Source of the DNA: Micromonospora lutea
GTDB lineage: Bacteria > Actinomycetota > Actinomycetes > Mycobacteriales > Micromonosporaceae
Direction of reading: 5' to 3'
Length of the DNA stretch: 64,000 nucleotides
NCBI RefSeq assembly: GCF_016863535.1
Contig: NZ_BOPB01000014.1
Coordinates: forward strand, 223,203-287,202
Every line of letters starts with the position of its first letter. The first letter of the stretch is position 1. The notes under the pieces were generated by a model. It saw nothing but the letters and a program-made list of their open reading frames with translations. It was not told where the DNA came from and did no database searches. The translations under genes and the position numbers were made by a program. Below are positions 6,533 to 15,671 of this stretch, piece by piece.

Positions 6533-8146
6533 ATGAGCTCGCCAGGTTCCCTCGGTGCCGAACGGGCCGACGCCGTCGTCGTCGGTGCCGGACACAACGG
6601 CCTGGTCGCCGCGAACCTGCTGGCCGACGCGGGTTGGGACGTGCTGGTGCTGGAGGCGACCGGCGTACCCGGCGGGGCGGTGCGTTCGGCGGAGGTGACC
6701 GCGCCCGGGTACCTCAGCGACCTCTTCAGCTCGTTCTACCCGCTCGGCTTCGCCTCGCCGGTGCTGCGCGGGCTCGACCTGACCCGGTACGGGCTCACCT
6801 GGCGGCACGCCCCCGACGTGCTGGCCCACCTGTTCCCCGACGACCGGGCCGCGGTGCTCAACCGCGACCCCACCGTCACGGCGGCGTCGCTGGAGACCTT
6901 CGCCCCCGGCGACGGTGAGCGCTGGCTGACCGCGTACGAGCAGTGGCAGCAGGTCGCCGACCCGATGCTGGAGTTGATCACCACTCCGTTCCCGCCGGTA
7001 CGTGGTGGCCTGGGCCTGCTGCGCCGGCTGCGCGTCGGCGGCTCACTGCGGTTGGCCCGGCGGCTGGTGTTGCCGGTGAGTCGGCTCGGCGCGGAACTGT
7101 TCGCCGGTGCTGGCGGGACGGCGCTGCTGGCCGGGTGCGCCCTGCACACCGATCTGTCCACCGAGGAGGCCGGCTCCGGTGTCTACGGCTGGCTGCTCGC
7201 CATGCTCGGGCAGCAGGTCGGCTGGCCGGTCCCGGAGGGCGGTGCGCAGAAGATCACCGACGCGTTGGTGGCCCGGTTGACCGAGCGGGGCGGCCGGATC
7301 CTCTACGGCGCTCGGGTGGAGCGTGTGCTGACCGCCCGGGGCCGGGCGGTGGGCGTACGCACGGTCGGTGGCACCAACTGGCGGGCCCGCCGCGCGGTGC
7401 TCGCCGACGTGCCCGCACCCGCGTTGTACCTGGATCTGGTCGGTCCCGCCGTGCTGCCGACGCGACTGGTGGCCGATCTGGAACACTTCCGCTGGGACGG
7501 GTCCACGCTGAAGGTGGACTGGGCGCTGTCCGCCCCGATGCCCTGGACGAACCGTCAGCTGGCCACCGCCGGCACCGTGCACCTGAGGGCGGACCTCAAC
7601 GGGCTGACCGGGTACGCCGCCAGGTTGGCCCTGGGCGAGCTGCCACCCGATCCGTTCCTGCTGGTCGGGCAGATGTCGGTGGCCGATCCGAGTCACTCGC
7701 CGCCGGGTACCGAGTCGCTCTGGTCGTACACCCATCTGCCGTTTCGGCGTGACTGGCGGGCCGACGACATCATGGCCCATGTCGAGCGGATGGAGGCGGT
7801 GCTGGAGGCCGCCGCGCCCGGTTTCCGCAGCCTGGTGGTGGGCCGGCAGGTGGCCGGCCCGGCCGAGCTGGAGGAGGCCAACCCGAGCCTGGTCGGCGGC
7901 GCGCTGGGCGGCGGCACCGCCGCCCCCTACCAGCAGTTGTTCCTGCGGCCGGTACCCGGCCTCGGGCGCGCCGACACTCCGGTGGACCGGCTCTTCCTGG
8001 CCAGCGCGTCGGCGCACCCCGGCGGCGGGGTGCACGGGGCACCCGGCGCGAACGCCGCCCGCGCCGCCCTGGCCCGCGACCGGGCGCTCACCGGTGGGTT
8101 GTACCAACGGGCGATGGCCACCGCACACCGGGCCGTCTACGCGTGA
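6533..8146 (+). CDS. FAD-dependent oxidoreductase, CrtI/phytoene-desaturase-like
   Basis: 537 residues. It has an N-terminal Rossmann motif VVGAGHNGLVAANLL with the Glu of VLVLEA and the GGAVRSAE segment typical of COG1233 (phytoene dehydrogenase and related). A second FAD-contact region lies near the C-terminus (FLASASAHPGGGVHGAPGAN). Flavin amine/carotenoid-type oxidoreductases of this group act on hydrophobic substrates. There are no carotenoid synthesis neighbours here, so the substrate is unknown. It is preceded by a SigB-like promoter and is convergent with the glycosyltransferase gene. Confidence 0.85.
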   Translation: MSSPGSLGAERADAVVVGAGHNGLVAANLLADAGWDVLVLEATGVPGGAVRSAEVTAPGYLSDLFSSFYPLGFASPVLRGLDLTRYGLTWRHAPDVLAHLFPDDRAAVLNRDPTVTAASLETFAPGDGERWLTAYEQWQQVADPMLELITTPFPPVRGGLGLLRRLRVGGSLRLARRLVLPVSRLGAELFAGAGGTALLAGCALHTDLSTEEAGSGVYGWLLAMLGQQVGWPVPEGGAQKITDALVARLTERGGRILYGARVERVLTARGRAVGVRTVGGTNWRARRAVLADVPAPALYLDLVGPAVLPTRLVADLEHFRWDGSTLKVDWALSAPMPWTNRQLATAGTVHLRADLNGLTGYAARLALGELPPDPFLLVGQMSVADPSHSPPGTESLWSYTHLPFRRDWRADDIMAHVERMEAVLEAAAPGFRSLVVGRQVAGPAELEEANPSLVGGALGGGTAAPYQQLFLRPVPGLGRADTPVDRLFLASASAHPGGGVHGAPGANAARAALARDRALTGGLYQRAMATAHRAVYA

Positions 8147-8157
8147 CGCCGGCCGGG

Positions 8158-8925
8158 TCAGGGCCCGATGTTGCGGTGCCGGGTACGAAGCTTGAACGGC
8201 ATCAGAGCGCTTTCGATCTTGGTCGCGGTGGTCATCTTCGACGCACCGTCGCGCCGCTCCTCGAAGCGGATCGGCACCTCCAGGATGGTGTGCCCCAGCT
8301 TGGTGGCCAGGTAGTGCATCTCGACCTGGAAGCTGTAACCGTTGGACTGCACCCGCTCCAGACCGATGTCGCGCAACGCGTCGGCGCGCCAGATCTTGAA
8401 GCCGGCGGTGAGGTCCCGGATCCGTACCCGCAGCAGCGTGTGCACGTACAGGTTCGCCCAGCCACTGAGCGCGCGCCGGTACAGCGGCCAGTTCTCGTCC
8501 AGTTCGCCGCCCGGCACGTAGCGTGACCCGATGACCACGCCGGCCTGAGTGGACAGCAGAGCGCCGAGCATTCCCGGCAGCGCCTCCGGCGGGTGGGACA
8601 GATCGGCGTCCATCTGGGCCACGTACTCGGCACCGCCGTCGAGGGCCCGGCCGATCCCGTCCACGTACGCCCGGCCGAGTCCCTCCTTGCCTGGCCGGTG
8701 CACGACCTCCACCCGCTCCGGATGCTCTATGGCGAGCTTGTCGGCGACTTCGCCGGTGCCGTCGGGGGAGTTGTCGTCGGCGACCAGGATCCTCAGGCCG
8801 GGAAGTGGCAGCGCGACGAGACGCTCGACCAGCAGCGGCAGGTTGCCAGCCTCGTTGTAGGTCGGGACCACGACGGTCAGGCGAACGTCCCGCCACGGCG
8901 AGGGTAACTGGACGGGTTCGATCAT
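8158..8925 (-). CDS. Polyprenol-phosphate mannosyltransferase-like GT2
   Basis: 255 residues of the dolichol-phosphate mannose synthase group (GT2): VVVPTYNEAGNLP, the VADDNSPDGTGEVADKLA nucleotide-binding region, metal-binding AQMDADLSHPPEALPGML (DAD), then GSRYVPGGELDENWPLYRR and LTAGFKIWRADALRD. It lacks the long C-terminal GtrA-type membrane domain of some homologues. It probably transfers mannose from GDP-mannose to polyprenyl phosphate for lipoglycan or protein glycosylation at the membrane. GAGGA lies 8 nt upstream of ATG 8925, favouring it over ATG 8934. Confidence 0.88.
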   Translation of the reverse strand: MIEPVQLPSPWRDVRLTVVVPTYNEAGNLPLLVERLVALPLPGLRILVADDNSPDGTGEVADKLAIEHPERVEVVHRPGKEGLGRAYVDGIGRALDGGAEYVAQMDADLSHPPEALPGMLGALLSTQAGVVIGSRYVPGGELDENWPLYRRALSGWANLYVHTLLRVRIRDLTAGFKIWRADALRDIGLERVQSNGYSFQVEMHYLATKLGHTILEVPIRFEERRDGASKMTTATKIESALMPFKLRTRHRNIGP

Positions 8926-9017
8926 GGGGGACATCCTCGGTCTGCGGACAGGGCTACCGAGAGCGTAGCTACTTGTCCCTTCCGGGGGGAAATGGCCTCC
9001 GGCCGCTGGCGCCCCGG

Positions 9018-9464
9018 TCAGTCCGGTGTCTTCTGCCGGCGGGCGATGTCGGAGAGCCGGTTCAGGGTCTCCTTGTTGCGTTGGTGCAGCACCAGGTCGT
9101 TGACTTTGGTGCGAATCCAGCGCAGCGGTCCGGCGGCGAAGTCCTCGGCCAGCGTCACCCGGGTGGCGTCCGTGCCGACCGGCTCCAGGGTGAAGACCAC
9201 CACCGCCTCCCCGGCCGGCCAGAGTTGGACGCGGAGCACCAGCTTGCGCTCCGGTTCGCAGGCCAGCACCGTCGAGCAGTCCTCCAGGGAGAACGGCCAG
9301 GGGCCGGCCCGGTGGTAGAGCCGGGTGCCGACCCGGGGCCAGTCCGCGTCCACGTCGCGCATGTGGGCGGTGCCCACCACCCAGTCGCTGTAGGTCCATC
9401 CGTCCGCCAGCACCGCCCACACCTGCCGGGCCGGCGCCTCGATCACTCGCTCCACAACCGCCAC
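9018..9464 (-). CDS. SRPBCC family protein
   Basis: 148 residues with the START/Bet v1-like fold order: AVVERVIEAPARQVWAVLAD, GWTYSDWVVGTAHMRDVDAD, then WPRVGTRLYHRAGPWPFSLE and strands ending VVVFTLEPVGTDATRVTLAE, with a C-terminal helix. Such proteins bind lipids or other hydrophobic molecules; the ligand is unknown. It is divergent from the heptose operon, separated by 218 nt. Confidence 0.85.
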   Translation of the reverse strand: MAVVERVIEAPARQVWAVLADGWTYSDWVVGTAHMRDVDADWPRVGTRLYHRAGPWPFSLEDCSTVLACEPERKLVLRVQLWPAGEAVVVFTLEPVGTDATRVTLAEDFAAGPLRWIRTKVNDLVLHQRNKETLNRLSDIARRQKTPD

Positions 9465-9682
9465 CGCCCTTCGGTACCCGGCCCACGGCGGCTGCTAACG
9501 GTGCGGCCGGGTTAGCTTCTCGGCGACCGCGGGTAAGGCCACCGCGGGCGGCCGTGCGAGATGCCGCCCGGTGCGCGGTGTCGTCGACCGGGTCGCCGGT
9601 GACGTTTACTCACCGGGGCGCAGGGAACCCGCCGCCCGTGCGACAGGATCAGGGGGAGCCGGGTCAGCGCAGGTCAGCGAGG

Positions 9683-11395
9683 GTGCTGGCCGATGCCGAC
9701 CGGGCCGTGTCCCGTCCCGTCCTGTTCGACGCGGTGCTGCTGGACCGCGACGGCACCCTGGTCGAGGACGTGCCGTACAACTCGGATCCGGACAAGGTGC
9801 GACCGGTGCCGGGAGCCCGCGCGGCGCTGGACCGGCTGCGGGCGGCCGGGCTGAAGCTCGCCGTGGTGACCAACCAGTCCGGGTTGGCCCGGGGGCTGTT
9901 CACCGAGCGGCAGTTGCACCAGGTGCACCGCCGGATCGAGGCGCTGCTCGGCCCGTTCGACTCCTGGCAGGTGTGTCCCCACGACGACGGGGACGACTGT
10001 ACGTGTCGCAAACCGAGACCGGGCCTGGTGCACGCCGCCGCCCGGGAACTGGGCACCGTACCCACCCGCTGCGTCATGATCGGTGACATCGGCCGCGACG
10101 TCACGGCGGCGCTGGCCGCCGGTGCGGCCGGCATCCTGGTCCCGACGCCGGTGACCCGCGCCGAGGAGGTGGCGGCCGCCCCCTGGGTCGCCGCCGACCT
10201 GTCCTCGGCCGTGGCGGAGATCCTTCGACGTCAGGCCGCCCTCAGCCCGGCGGAGCCGATGTCGGTCGGCAGCCGAGCCGGTCCCACGGATGCCCGGCGC
10301 GCCCACGCGGGACGCGGTCGCACGGTGCTGGTGGTGCGCTCGGACTCGGCGGGGGACGTGCTGGTGACCGGACCGGGTATCCGGGCGGTCGCCGCCGGGG
10401 CCGAGCGGGTGGTGCTGCTCTGCGGGCCCCGGGGACGGGCCGCCGCCGACCTGCTGCCCGGGGTCGACGAGGTGGTCGAGCACCGGCTGCCCTGGATCGA
10501 CCCGGCCCCCGCGCCGGTGGATCCGCAGGAGATGGCCACCCTGGTCGCCCGGCTGGCGGCGGTGGCCGCCGACGAGGCGGTCATCTTCACCTCGTTCCAC
10601 CAGTCGCCGCTGCCGTTGGCTCTGCTGCTGCGGATGGCCGGGGTCGCCCGGATCGCGGCGATCAGCGACGACTACCCCGGCAGCCTGCTGGACGTGCGAC
10701 ACCGGGTGCCGGTCGGGGTGCCGGAGGCTGAGCGGGCGCTCTCGCTGGCCGCCGCCGCGGGCTTTGCGCTCGGCGATGGCGACGAACCGCACCTGCGACT
10801 GCGCCCGGTACCGCCGGCACCGCCCGAGGCCGGCGAACCGGGCTACGTGGTGCTGCATCCCGGCTCGGCGGCCCCGGCCCGGGGTTGCCCGCCCGAACTG
10901 GCCGAACGGATCGCCGACGAGCTGAGCGCCGCCGGCCACCAGGTGGTGGTCACCGGTGGTCCGCACGAGCGGGACCTCACCGCGCGGGTCGCCGGGCGGC
11001 ACTGCCGGGACCTCGGCGGCCGTACCGGCCTGGCCGAGCTGGCCGGGATCGTGGCCGCCGCCGGTGCGGTGGTGGTCGGCAACACCGGGCCGGCGCATCT
11101 GGCCGCCGCGTACGGCGTGCCGGTGGTCAGCCTCTTCGCGCCCACCGTCCCGTTCGGGCAGTGGGGGCCGTGGCGGGTGCCGACGGTACGCCTCGGCGAC
11201 GCCACCGCCGCCTGCCGCGACACCCGGGCCGCGCGGTGTCCGGTACCCGGGCATCCCTGCCTCAGCAATGTCGAGCCCGGTGCCGTCCTGGACGCGTTGC
11301 GACTGCTGGGTGTGCCGCCGGACCGGTCGCCCACCGGGCCGACCAGATCGTCGGCACCCGAGGTGGCCACCGTCGGCGGTGGGGGCGTCCGATGA
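9683..11395 (+). CDS. GmhB-like heptose-bisphosphate phosphatase fused to GT9 heptosyltransferase
   Basis: 570 residues and two enzymes in one chain. Residues ~12-190 are a HAD-IIIA phosphatase with Asp21 and Asp23 in LLDRDGTLVED and a GmhB-type zinc loop (Cys98, His100, Cys106, Cys108 in CPHDDGDDCTCRKP); GmhB removes the 7-phosphate from heptose-1,7-bisphosphate. Residues ~210-550 are a GT9 ADP-heptose transferase with SDSAGDVLVTGPGIRA, LHPGSAAPARGC and GNTGPAHLAAAYGVPVVSLF. GTG 9683 has AGGT 8 nt upstream; GTG 9707 is an alternative. A near-match GTTT-N15-GGGAAC (9604-9628) lies upstream. It heads the operon and overlaps the next gene by ATGA. Confidence 0.85.
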   Translation: MLADADRAVSRPVLFDAVLLDRDGTLVEDVPYNSDPDKVRPVPGARAALDRLRAAGLKLAVVTNQSGLARGLFTERQLHQVHRRIEALLGPFDSWQVCPHDDGDDCTCRKPRPGLVHAAARELGTVPTRCVMIGDIGRDVTAALAAGAAGILVPTPVTRAEEVAAAPWVAADLSSAVAEILRRQAALSPAEPMSVGSRAGPTDARRAHAGRGRTVLVVRSDSAGDVLVTGPGIRAVAAGAERVVLLCGPRGRAAADLLPGVDEVVEHRLPWIDPAPAPVDPQEMATLVARLAAVAADEAVIFTSFHQSPLPLALLLRMAGVARIAAISDDYPGSLLDVRHRVPVGVPEAERALSLAAAAGFALGDGDEPHLRLRPVPPAPPEAGEPGYVVLHPGSAAPARGCPPELAERIADELSAAGHQVVVTGGPHERDLTARVAGRHCRDLGGRTGLAELAGIVAAAGAVVVGNTGPAHLAAAYGVPVVSLFAPTVPFGQWGPWRVPTVRLGDATAACRDTRAARCPVPGHPCLSNVEPGAVLDALRLLGVPPDRSPTGPTRSSAPEVATVGGGGVR

Positions 11396-12363
11396 ACATC
11401 CTGCTCTGGCACGTGCACGGTTCCTGGACCACCTCGTTCGTGCACGGAAAGCACCGCTACCTGATTCCGGCCACTCCCGACCGGGGGCCGTACGGGCTGG
11501 GCCGTGCCCGGACGTACACCTGGCCGGAGAGCGCCGCGGAGGTGAGCCCGGAGCAGTTGCGTGACGCCGAGGTCGACCTGGTGATCCTGCAACGCCCCGA
11601 GGAACTCGACCTGGCGCAGGAGTGGCTCGGTCGCCGGCCCGGTCGGGACCTGCCGGCGATCTACGTGGAGCACAACACGCCGAAGGACGGCCAGGTCCCC
11701 GACAGCCGCCACCCGATGGCCGACCGGGACGATCTGCTCATCGCCCACGTGACCGCCTTCAACGAGCTGTTCTGGGACACCGGCGCCACCCGTACCACCG
11801 TCGTCGACCACGGCATCGTGACACCGGCGGTGACCTGGACCGGAGAACTCGACCGGTTGGCCGTCGTGATCAACGAGCCGGTACGTCGCTGGCGGGTCAC
11901 CGGCACCGACCTGCTGCCCCGGTTCGCCGAGATCGCCCCGTTGGACGTCTTCGGCATGAAGGTGGCCGGGTTGGCGGAGCACCTCGGTCTGCCGGCCGAC
12001 CGGGTGACCAGCCACGACGACGTGCCGCAACACCGGATGCACGCCGAGCTGGCGCGCCGCCGGGCGTACCTGCACCTCTGCCGGTGGACGTCGCTGGGGT
12101 TGAGCCTGATCGAGGCGATGACGATGGGCATGCCGGTGGTGGCGCTGGCCACCACCGAAGCGGTGATGGCGGTGCCGCCGGGTGCCGGCGCCCTCTCCAC
12201 CCGGGTGGACGCGCTGCTGGAGGCCGCGAGCCGGTTCGTCGCGGAACCGCAGCGGGCGCGCCGGGCGGGTGCCGAGGCGCGCGTCGCCGCCCGCGAACGG
12301 TACGGCCTCGACCGTTTCCTCACCGACTGGGACCGGCTGCTGGAGGAGGAAGTATGCGGATAG
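11392..12363 (+). CDS. Glycosyltransferase, GT1/GT4-like
   Basis: 323 residues starting MNILLWHVHGSWTTSFVHG, overlapping the previous stop by 4 nt. A Rossmann-like N-terminal half contains LPAIYVEHNTPKDGQVPDSR; the C-terminal half has LHLCRWTSLGLSLIEAMTMG, MPVVALATTEAVMAVPPG, corresponding to the GT-B donor site with the conserved Glu (E in SLIEAM). It probably adds a sugar to the same glycan as the neighbouring GT9 enzymes. Donor and acceptor are unknown. Confidence 0.82.
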   Translation: MNILLWHVHGSWTTSFVHGKHRYLIPATPDRGPYGLGRARTYTWPESAAEVSPEQLRDAEVDLVILQRPEELDLAQEWLGRRPGRDLPAIYVEHNTPKDGQVPDSRHPMADRDDLLIAHVTAFNELFWDTGATRTTVVDHGIVTPAVTWTGELDRLAVVINEPVRRWRVTGTDLLPRFAEIAPLDVFGMKVAGLAEHLGLPADRVTSHDDVPQHRMHAELARRRAYLHLCRWTSLGLSLIEAMTMGMPVVALATTEAVMAVPPGAGALSTRVDALLEAASRFVAEPQRARRAGAEARVAARERYGLDRFLTDWDRLLEEEVCG

Positions 12364-13571
12364 CGATGATCTCGGAGCACGCCAGCCCGCTCGCCATCCT
12401 GGGCGGCGAGGACGCCGGTGGCCAGAACACGCACGTCGCGGAACTCTCCGCCGCGCTCGTCGCCGCCGGGCACGACGTGCGGGTCTACACCCGCCGCGAC
12501 GCCGTGGACCTTCCGGTGACCGTACGCAGTCCGGACGGCTACCACGTGGTGCACGTCCCGGCGGGGCCGGCCGAGCCGTTGGCGAAGGACGCGCTGCTGC
12601 CCCACATGCGTCCGTTCGGCGCCTGGCTGATCGACCGGTGGCGGGGCGGCGACTGGGCCCCCGAGGTGATCCACGCGCACTTCTGGATGAGTGGGCTGGC
12701 CGCGCTGGAGGCCGGCCGGCGCACCGGGGTACCGGTGGTGCAGACGTATCACGCGCTCGGCACGGTGAAGCGTCGCCACCAGGGCGTGCAGGACACCAGC
12801 CCGGCCCGGCGGATCGGCTACGAGCGCCACCTGGGCTGTTCGGTGGACCGGGTGATCGCGCAGTGCCGCGACGAGGTCGGTGAGCTGGTCCGGATGGGCG
12901 TCCCACGCACGGCGATGACGGTGATCCCGTCCGGTGTCAACCTCGCCACCTTCGCTCCGCTGGGCCCGGCCACCGAGCGGGAGCCCGGCCGCGCCCGGAT
13001 CCTCACCGTGGGACGGCTGGTGGAACGCAAGGGCTTCCAGACGGTGGTCCGGGCGATGGCGCACGTACCGGAGGCCGAGTGCGTGGTGGTCGGTGGCCCG
13101 CCGGCCGGTCTGCTGGAGACCGATCCGTACGCCCGACGGCTGCGGGCGCTCGCCGGTAGCTGCGGCGTCGCCGACCGGGTCCGACTGGTCGGCGCGGTGC
13201 CCCGGGAGGAGATGGGCCGCTGGTACCGCTCGGCGGACATCCTGGTGGCGGCGCCCTGGTACGAGCCGTTCGGGTTGACCCCGCTGGAGGCGATGGCGTG
13301 CGGGGTGCCCGTGGTGGCCACCGCCGTGGGCGGGCTACGTGACACGGTGGTCGACGGCGTGACCGGGGACCTGGTGCCGGCGCGGGATCCGCGCGCGCTG
13401 GGAGAGGCGCTGCGGGCACTGCTCGACGACCGGATCCGTCGGTTCGCGTACGCGGGTGCGGCGCGTGCCCGGGCCCGCCGGCACTACTCGTGGGCGGTCA
13501 CCGCCCAGCGCCTCGCCGAGGTGTACGGCGAGGTCGCCGCCGTGCACCGACCGACCCGGGTGGTGGCCTGA
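12354..13571 (+). CDS. Glycosyltransferase family 4 protein
   Basis: 405 residues; overlaps the preceding gene by 10 nt. Typical GT-B/GT4 features: N-terminal MRIAMISEHASPLAILGGED with AGGQNTHVAELSAALVAAGH, VIHAHFWMSGLAALE, donor-site ILTVGRLVERKGFQTVVRAM, and the E-x7-E type motif in WYEPFGLTPLEAMACGVPVV. The early Gly-rich loop and overall order resemble sucrose-synthase-like and mannosyltransferase members. It is translationally coupled inside the heptose operon, so its product is probably part of the heptose-containing glycan. Confidence 0.9.
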   Translation: MRIAMISEHASPLAILGGEDAGGQNTHVAELSAALVAAGHDVRVYTRRDAVDLPVTVRSPDGYHVVHVPAGPAEPLAKDALLPHMRPFGAWLIDRWRGGDWAPEVIHAHFWMSGLAALEAGRRTGVPVVQTYHALGTVKRRHQGVQDTSPARRIGYERHLGCSVDRVIAQCRDEVGELVRMGVPRTAMTVIPSGVNLATFAPLGPATEREPGRARILTVGRLVERKGFQTVVRAMAHVPEAECVVVGGPPAGLLETDPYARRLRALAGSCGVADRVRLVGAVPREEMGRWYRSADILVAAPWYEPFGLTPLEAMACGVPVVATAVGGLRDTVVDGVTGDLVPARDPRALGEALRALLDDRIRRFAYAGAARARARRHYSWAVTAQRLAEVYGEVAAVHRPTRVVA

Positions 13572-14224
13572 TGAGTCTGCTCGACGCGCATCTGGCCCAC
13601 CTGACCGCGGCGCTGCCGCCGTTCCGACGCTGTGAGCCGCTGCTCGCCCGGTGGGGCGCGACGCTGGCCCGACGACTCACCGACGGCGGTCGGCTGCTCG
13701 TGGCCGGCAACGGTGGCAGCGCTGCCGAGGCGCAGCATCTGACCGCCGAGCTGGTCGGCAAGCTCCGCGACGACCGCCAGCCGTTGTCCGCCATCGCGCT
13801 GCACGCCGAGACGTCGGCGTTGACCGCGATCGGCAACGACTACGGCTACGCGGAGGTCTTCGCCCGGCAGGTCCGCGCGCACGGCCGTCCCGACGACGTG
13901 CTGTTGCTGCTGTCCACCAGTGGCGGCAGCGGCAACCTGCTTGCCGCCGCGCGGGCCGGCCAGGAGGCGGGACTGCGTTGCTGGGCGTTCACCGGGCCGA
14001 CGCCGAACCCGCTCGCCGAGGCGTGTCACGAGGTGCTCGCCGTGGACTCCCCGGACACCCAGGTGGTCCAGGAGCTGCACCTGGTCTCCAGCCACCTGCT
14101 CTGCGAGTACGTCGAGCAGGCGATGGCGGAGCAGCTCGCACCGGCTGCCCCGGCGGCCGACGCGGTGCGGACCGGTGTCGAGGTGGTGCTGGACGGTGGT
14201 GCCGTGCGGCCGGTGCAGGCGTGA
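13571..14224 (+). CDS. gmhA: Sedoheptulose-7-phosphate isomerase (GmhA-like)
   Basis: 217-residue SIS-domain protein starting at the TGATG overlap with the previous gene. The phosphosugar site is visible: LLVAGNGGSAAEAQHLTAEL, LLLLSTSGGSGNLLAAARAG and QVVQELHLVSSHLLCEYVEQ, all features of GmhA, which converts sedoheptulose 7-phosphate to D-glycero-D-manno-heptose 7-phosphate. The length fits the family (about 190-220). The neighbours GmhB and HldE supply the following steps. Confidence 0.9.
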   Translation: MSLLDAHLAHLTAALPPFRRCEPLLARWGATLARRLTDGGRLLVAGNGGSAAEAQHLTAELVGKLRDDRQPLSAIALHAETSALTAIGNDYGYAEVFARQVRAHGRPDDVLLLLSTSGGSGNLLAAARAGQEAGLRCWAFTGPTPNPLAEACHEVLAVDSPDTQVVQELHLVSSHLLCEYVEQAMAEQLAPAAPAADAVRTGVEVVLDGGAVRPVQA

Positions 14225-14234
14225 GGAGGCAAGC

Positions 14235-15671
14235 GTGACGGGACCCGTGGTGGTGGTCGGCGACACCCTGCTCGACCGGGACGTCGAGGGGGTGGTCAAC
14301 CGGCTCTGTCCGGATTCGCCGGTGCCGGTGCTCGACGAGATCGCGCACGTGGACCGGCCCGGAGGCGCGGGCCTCTCCGCCGTCTTCGCCGCCGCACAGG
14401 GTGCCGAGGTGGTCCTGGTGACCGCGCTGGCCGACGATGCCGGTGGGGCTCGGCTGAGTGTGCTGCTCGCCGCCGCCGGGGTGCAGGTGTACCCGTTGCG
14501 ACTGGCCGGTGCGACCCCGGAGAAGATCCGGCTGCGGTCCGGGGGGCGGGTGCTGCTGCGTCACGACCGGGGTGGCGGGATGGGGGAGTCGGGGGAGCCG
14601 AGCGATGCGGTGCTGCGGGTCCTGGACCGGGCGTCGGTGGTGCTGGTCAGCGATTATGGCCGCGCGGTGGCGCGGCAGCCGGCGCTGCGGGCGGCGCTGA
14701 CCTCGATCCGCGCCCCGCTGGTGTGGGACCCCCACCCCCGTGGGCCGGCCGCGGTACCGGGGGCGAACCTGGTCACCCCGAACGAGGCGGAGGTGCGGGA
14801 GCTGATGGAGGCGCCGGTCGGTGCCACCCGGCTGGCCACTGCCGCCGAGGGGGCGCAGCGGCTGCGGCAGCGGTGGCGGGCGGGGGCGGTCGCGGTGACG
14901 CTCGGTGCCGACGGCGCGCTGCTCAGCCACGCCGCGTCGACACCGCTGATGGTGCCCGCCCCGGTGGCCGCCGAGGGAGACACCTGTGGCGCGGGCGACC
15001 GGTTCGCCGTCGCCGCCGGCCTCGCCCTGGCCCGTGGCGCGCTGGTCTCCGAGGCGGTGCAGGAGGCGGTGGCGGAGGCTTCGGCGTACGTGGCGGACGG
15101 TGGTGTGGCGACGGCCCTGCCGACGCCGGTGCGGCGTGCCCCGCAGGCGGTGCACGCCGCGGTCGCCGGCGACCGGGTGGGGGTGGCCGCGTCCGCTGCC
15201 GTGGTCGCCCGGGTCCGCGCCGCCGGTGGGACGGTCGTCGCGACCGGTGGTTGTTTCGACCTGTTGCACGCCGGCCACGTGGCGACGCTGCAGGCCGCCC
15301 GGCAGCTCGGTGACTGCCTGGTCGTGTGCCTCAACTCCGATGTCAGCGTCGCCGGGCTCAAGGGGCCGGACCGGCCGGTGATGCGCCAGGACGACCGGAG
15401 TCGCCTACTGGCCGCGCTGAGCTGTGTCGACGCGGTGATGATCTTCGACGAGCCGACGCCGGCGGCGGCGCTGTCCTGGCTACGCCCGGACATCTGGGTC
15501 AAGGGTGGCGACTATGCCACCGGCGGTGGTGCCGGTGACGGCCTCCCGGAGGCGGAGATCCTGCGTCGGTGGGGCGGTCACACGGTGGTGGTGCCCTATC
15601 TGGACGGGCGCTCCACCACCGAGATGATCGCCGCGACGGCCAACCGCAACGTGCTGGAGGTGCGGCGGTGA
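14235..15671 (+). CDS. hldE: Bifunctional heptose kinase/nucleotidyltransferase (HldE/RfaE)
   Basis: 478 residues, GTG start behind GAGGAGG. Residues ~1-320 are a PfkB/ribokinase-type kinase (GDTLLDRDVEGVVNRLCPDS; catalytic region EGDTCGAGDRFAVAAGLALA). Residues ~335-478 are a cytidylyltransferase-like domain with the HxGH motif in GGCFDLLHAGHVATLQAARQ and DIWVKGGDYATGG. HldE phosphorylates heptose 7-phosphate at C1 and, after GmhB, makes the nucleotide-heptose. Full-length fusion as in Gram-negative HldE. Nucleotide specificity (ADP or other) is not visible. No HldD-type epimerase is nearby. Confidence 0.9.
   Translation: MTGPVVVVGDTLLDRDVEGVVNRLCPDSPVPVLDEIAHVDRPGGAGLSAVFAAAQGAEVVLVTALADDAGGARLSVLLAAAGVQVYPLRLAGATPEKIRLRSGGRVLLRHDRGGGMGESGEPSDAVLRVLDRASVVLVSDYGRAVARQPALRAALTSIRAPLVWDPHPRGPAAVPGANLVTPNEAEVRELMEAPVGATRLATAAEGAQRLRQRWRAGAVAVTLGADGALLSHAASTPLMVPAPVAAEGDTCGAGDRFAVAAGLALARGALVSEAVQEAVAEASAYVADGGVATALPTPVRRAPQAVHAAVAGDRVGVAASAAVVARVRAAGGTVVATGGCFDLLHAGHVATLQAARQLGDCLVVCLNSDVSVAGLKGPDRPVMRQDDRSRLLAALSCVDAVMIFDEPTPAAALSWLRPDIWVKGGDYATGGGAGDGLPEAEILRRWGGHTVVVPYLDGRSTTEMIAATANRNVLEVRR

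Noticed and set aside
5030..6829. Longer minus-strand frame extending the aldehyde dehydrogenase to 599 residues
   Set aside because: The extra 118 residues are Arg/Gly/His-rich antisense of the FAD oxidoreductase gene and have no ALDH similarity; starts at 6475/6463 fit the family.
14723..15313. Long plus-strand Gly/Arg-rich frame inside hldE
   Set aside because: Alternate-frame shadow of a high-GC gene; composition unlike protein and it fully overlaps a clear enzyme.
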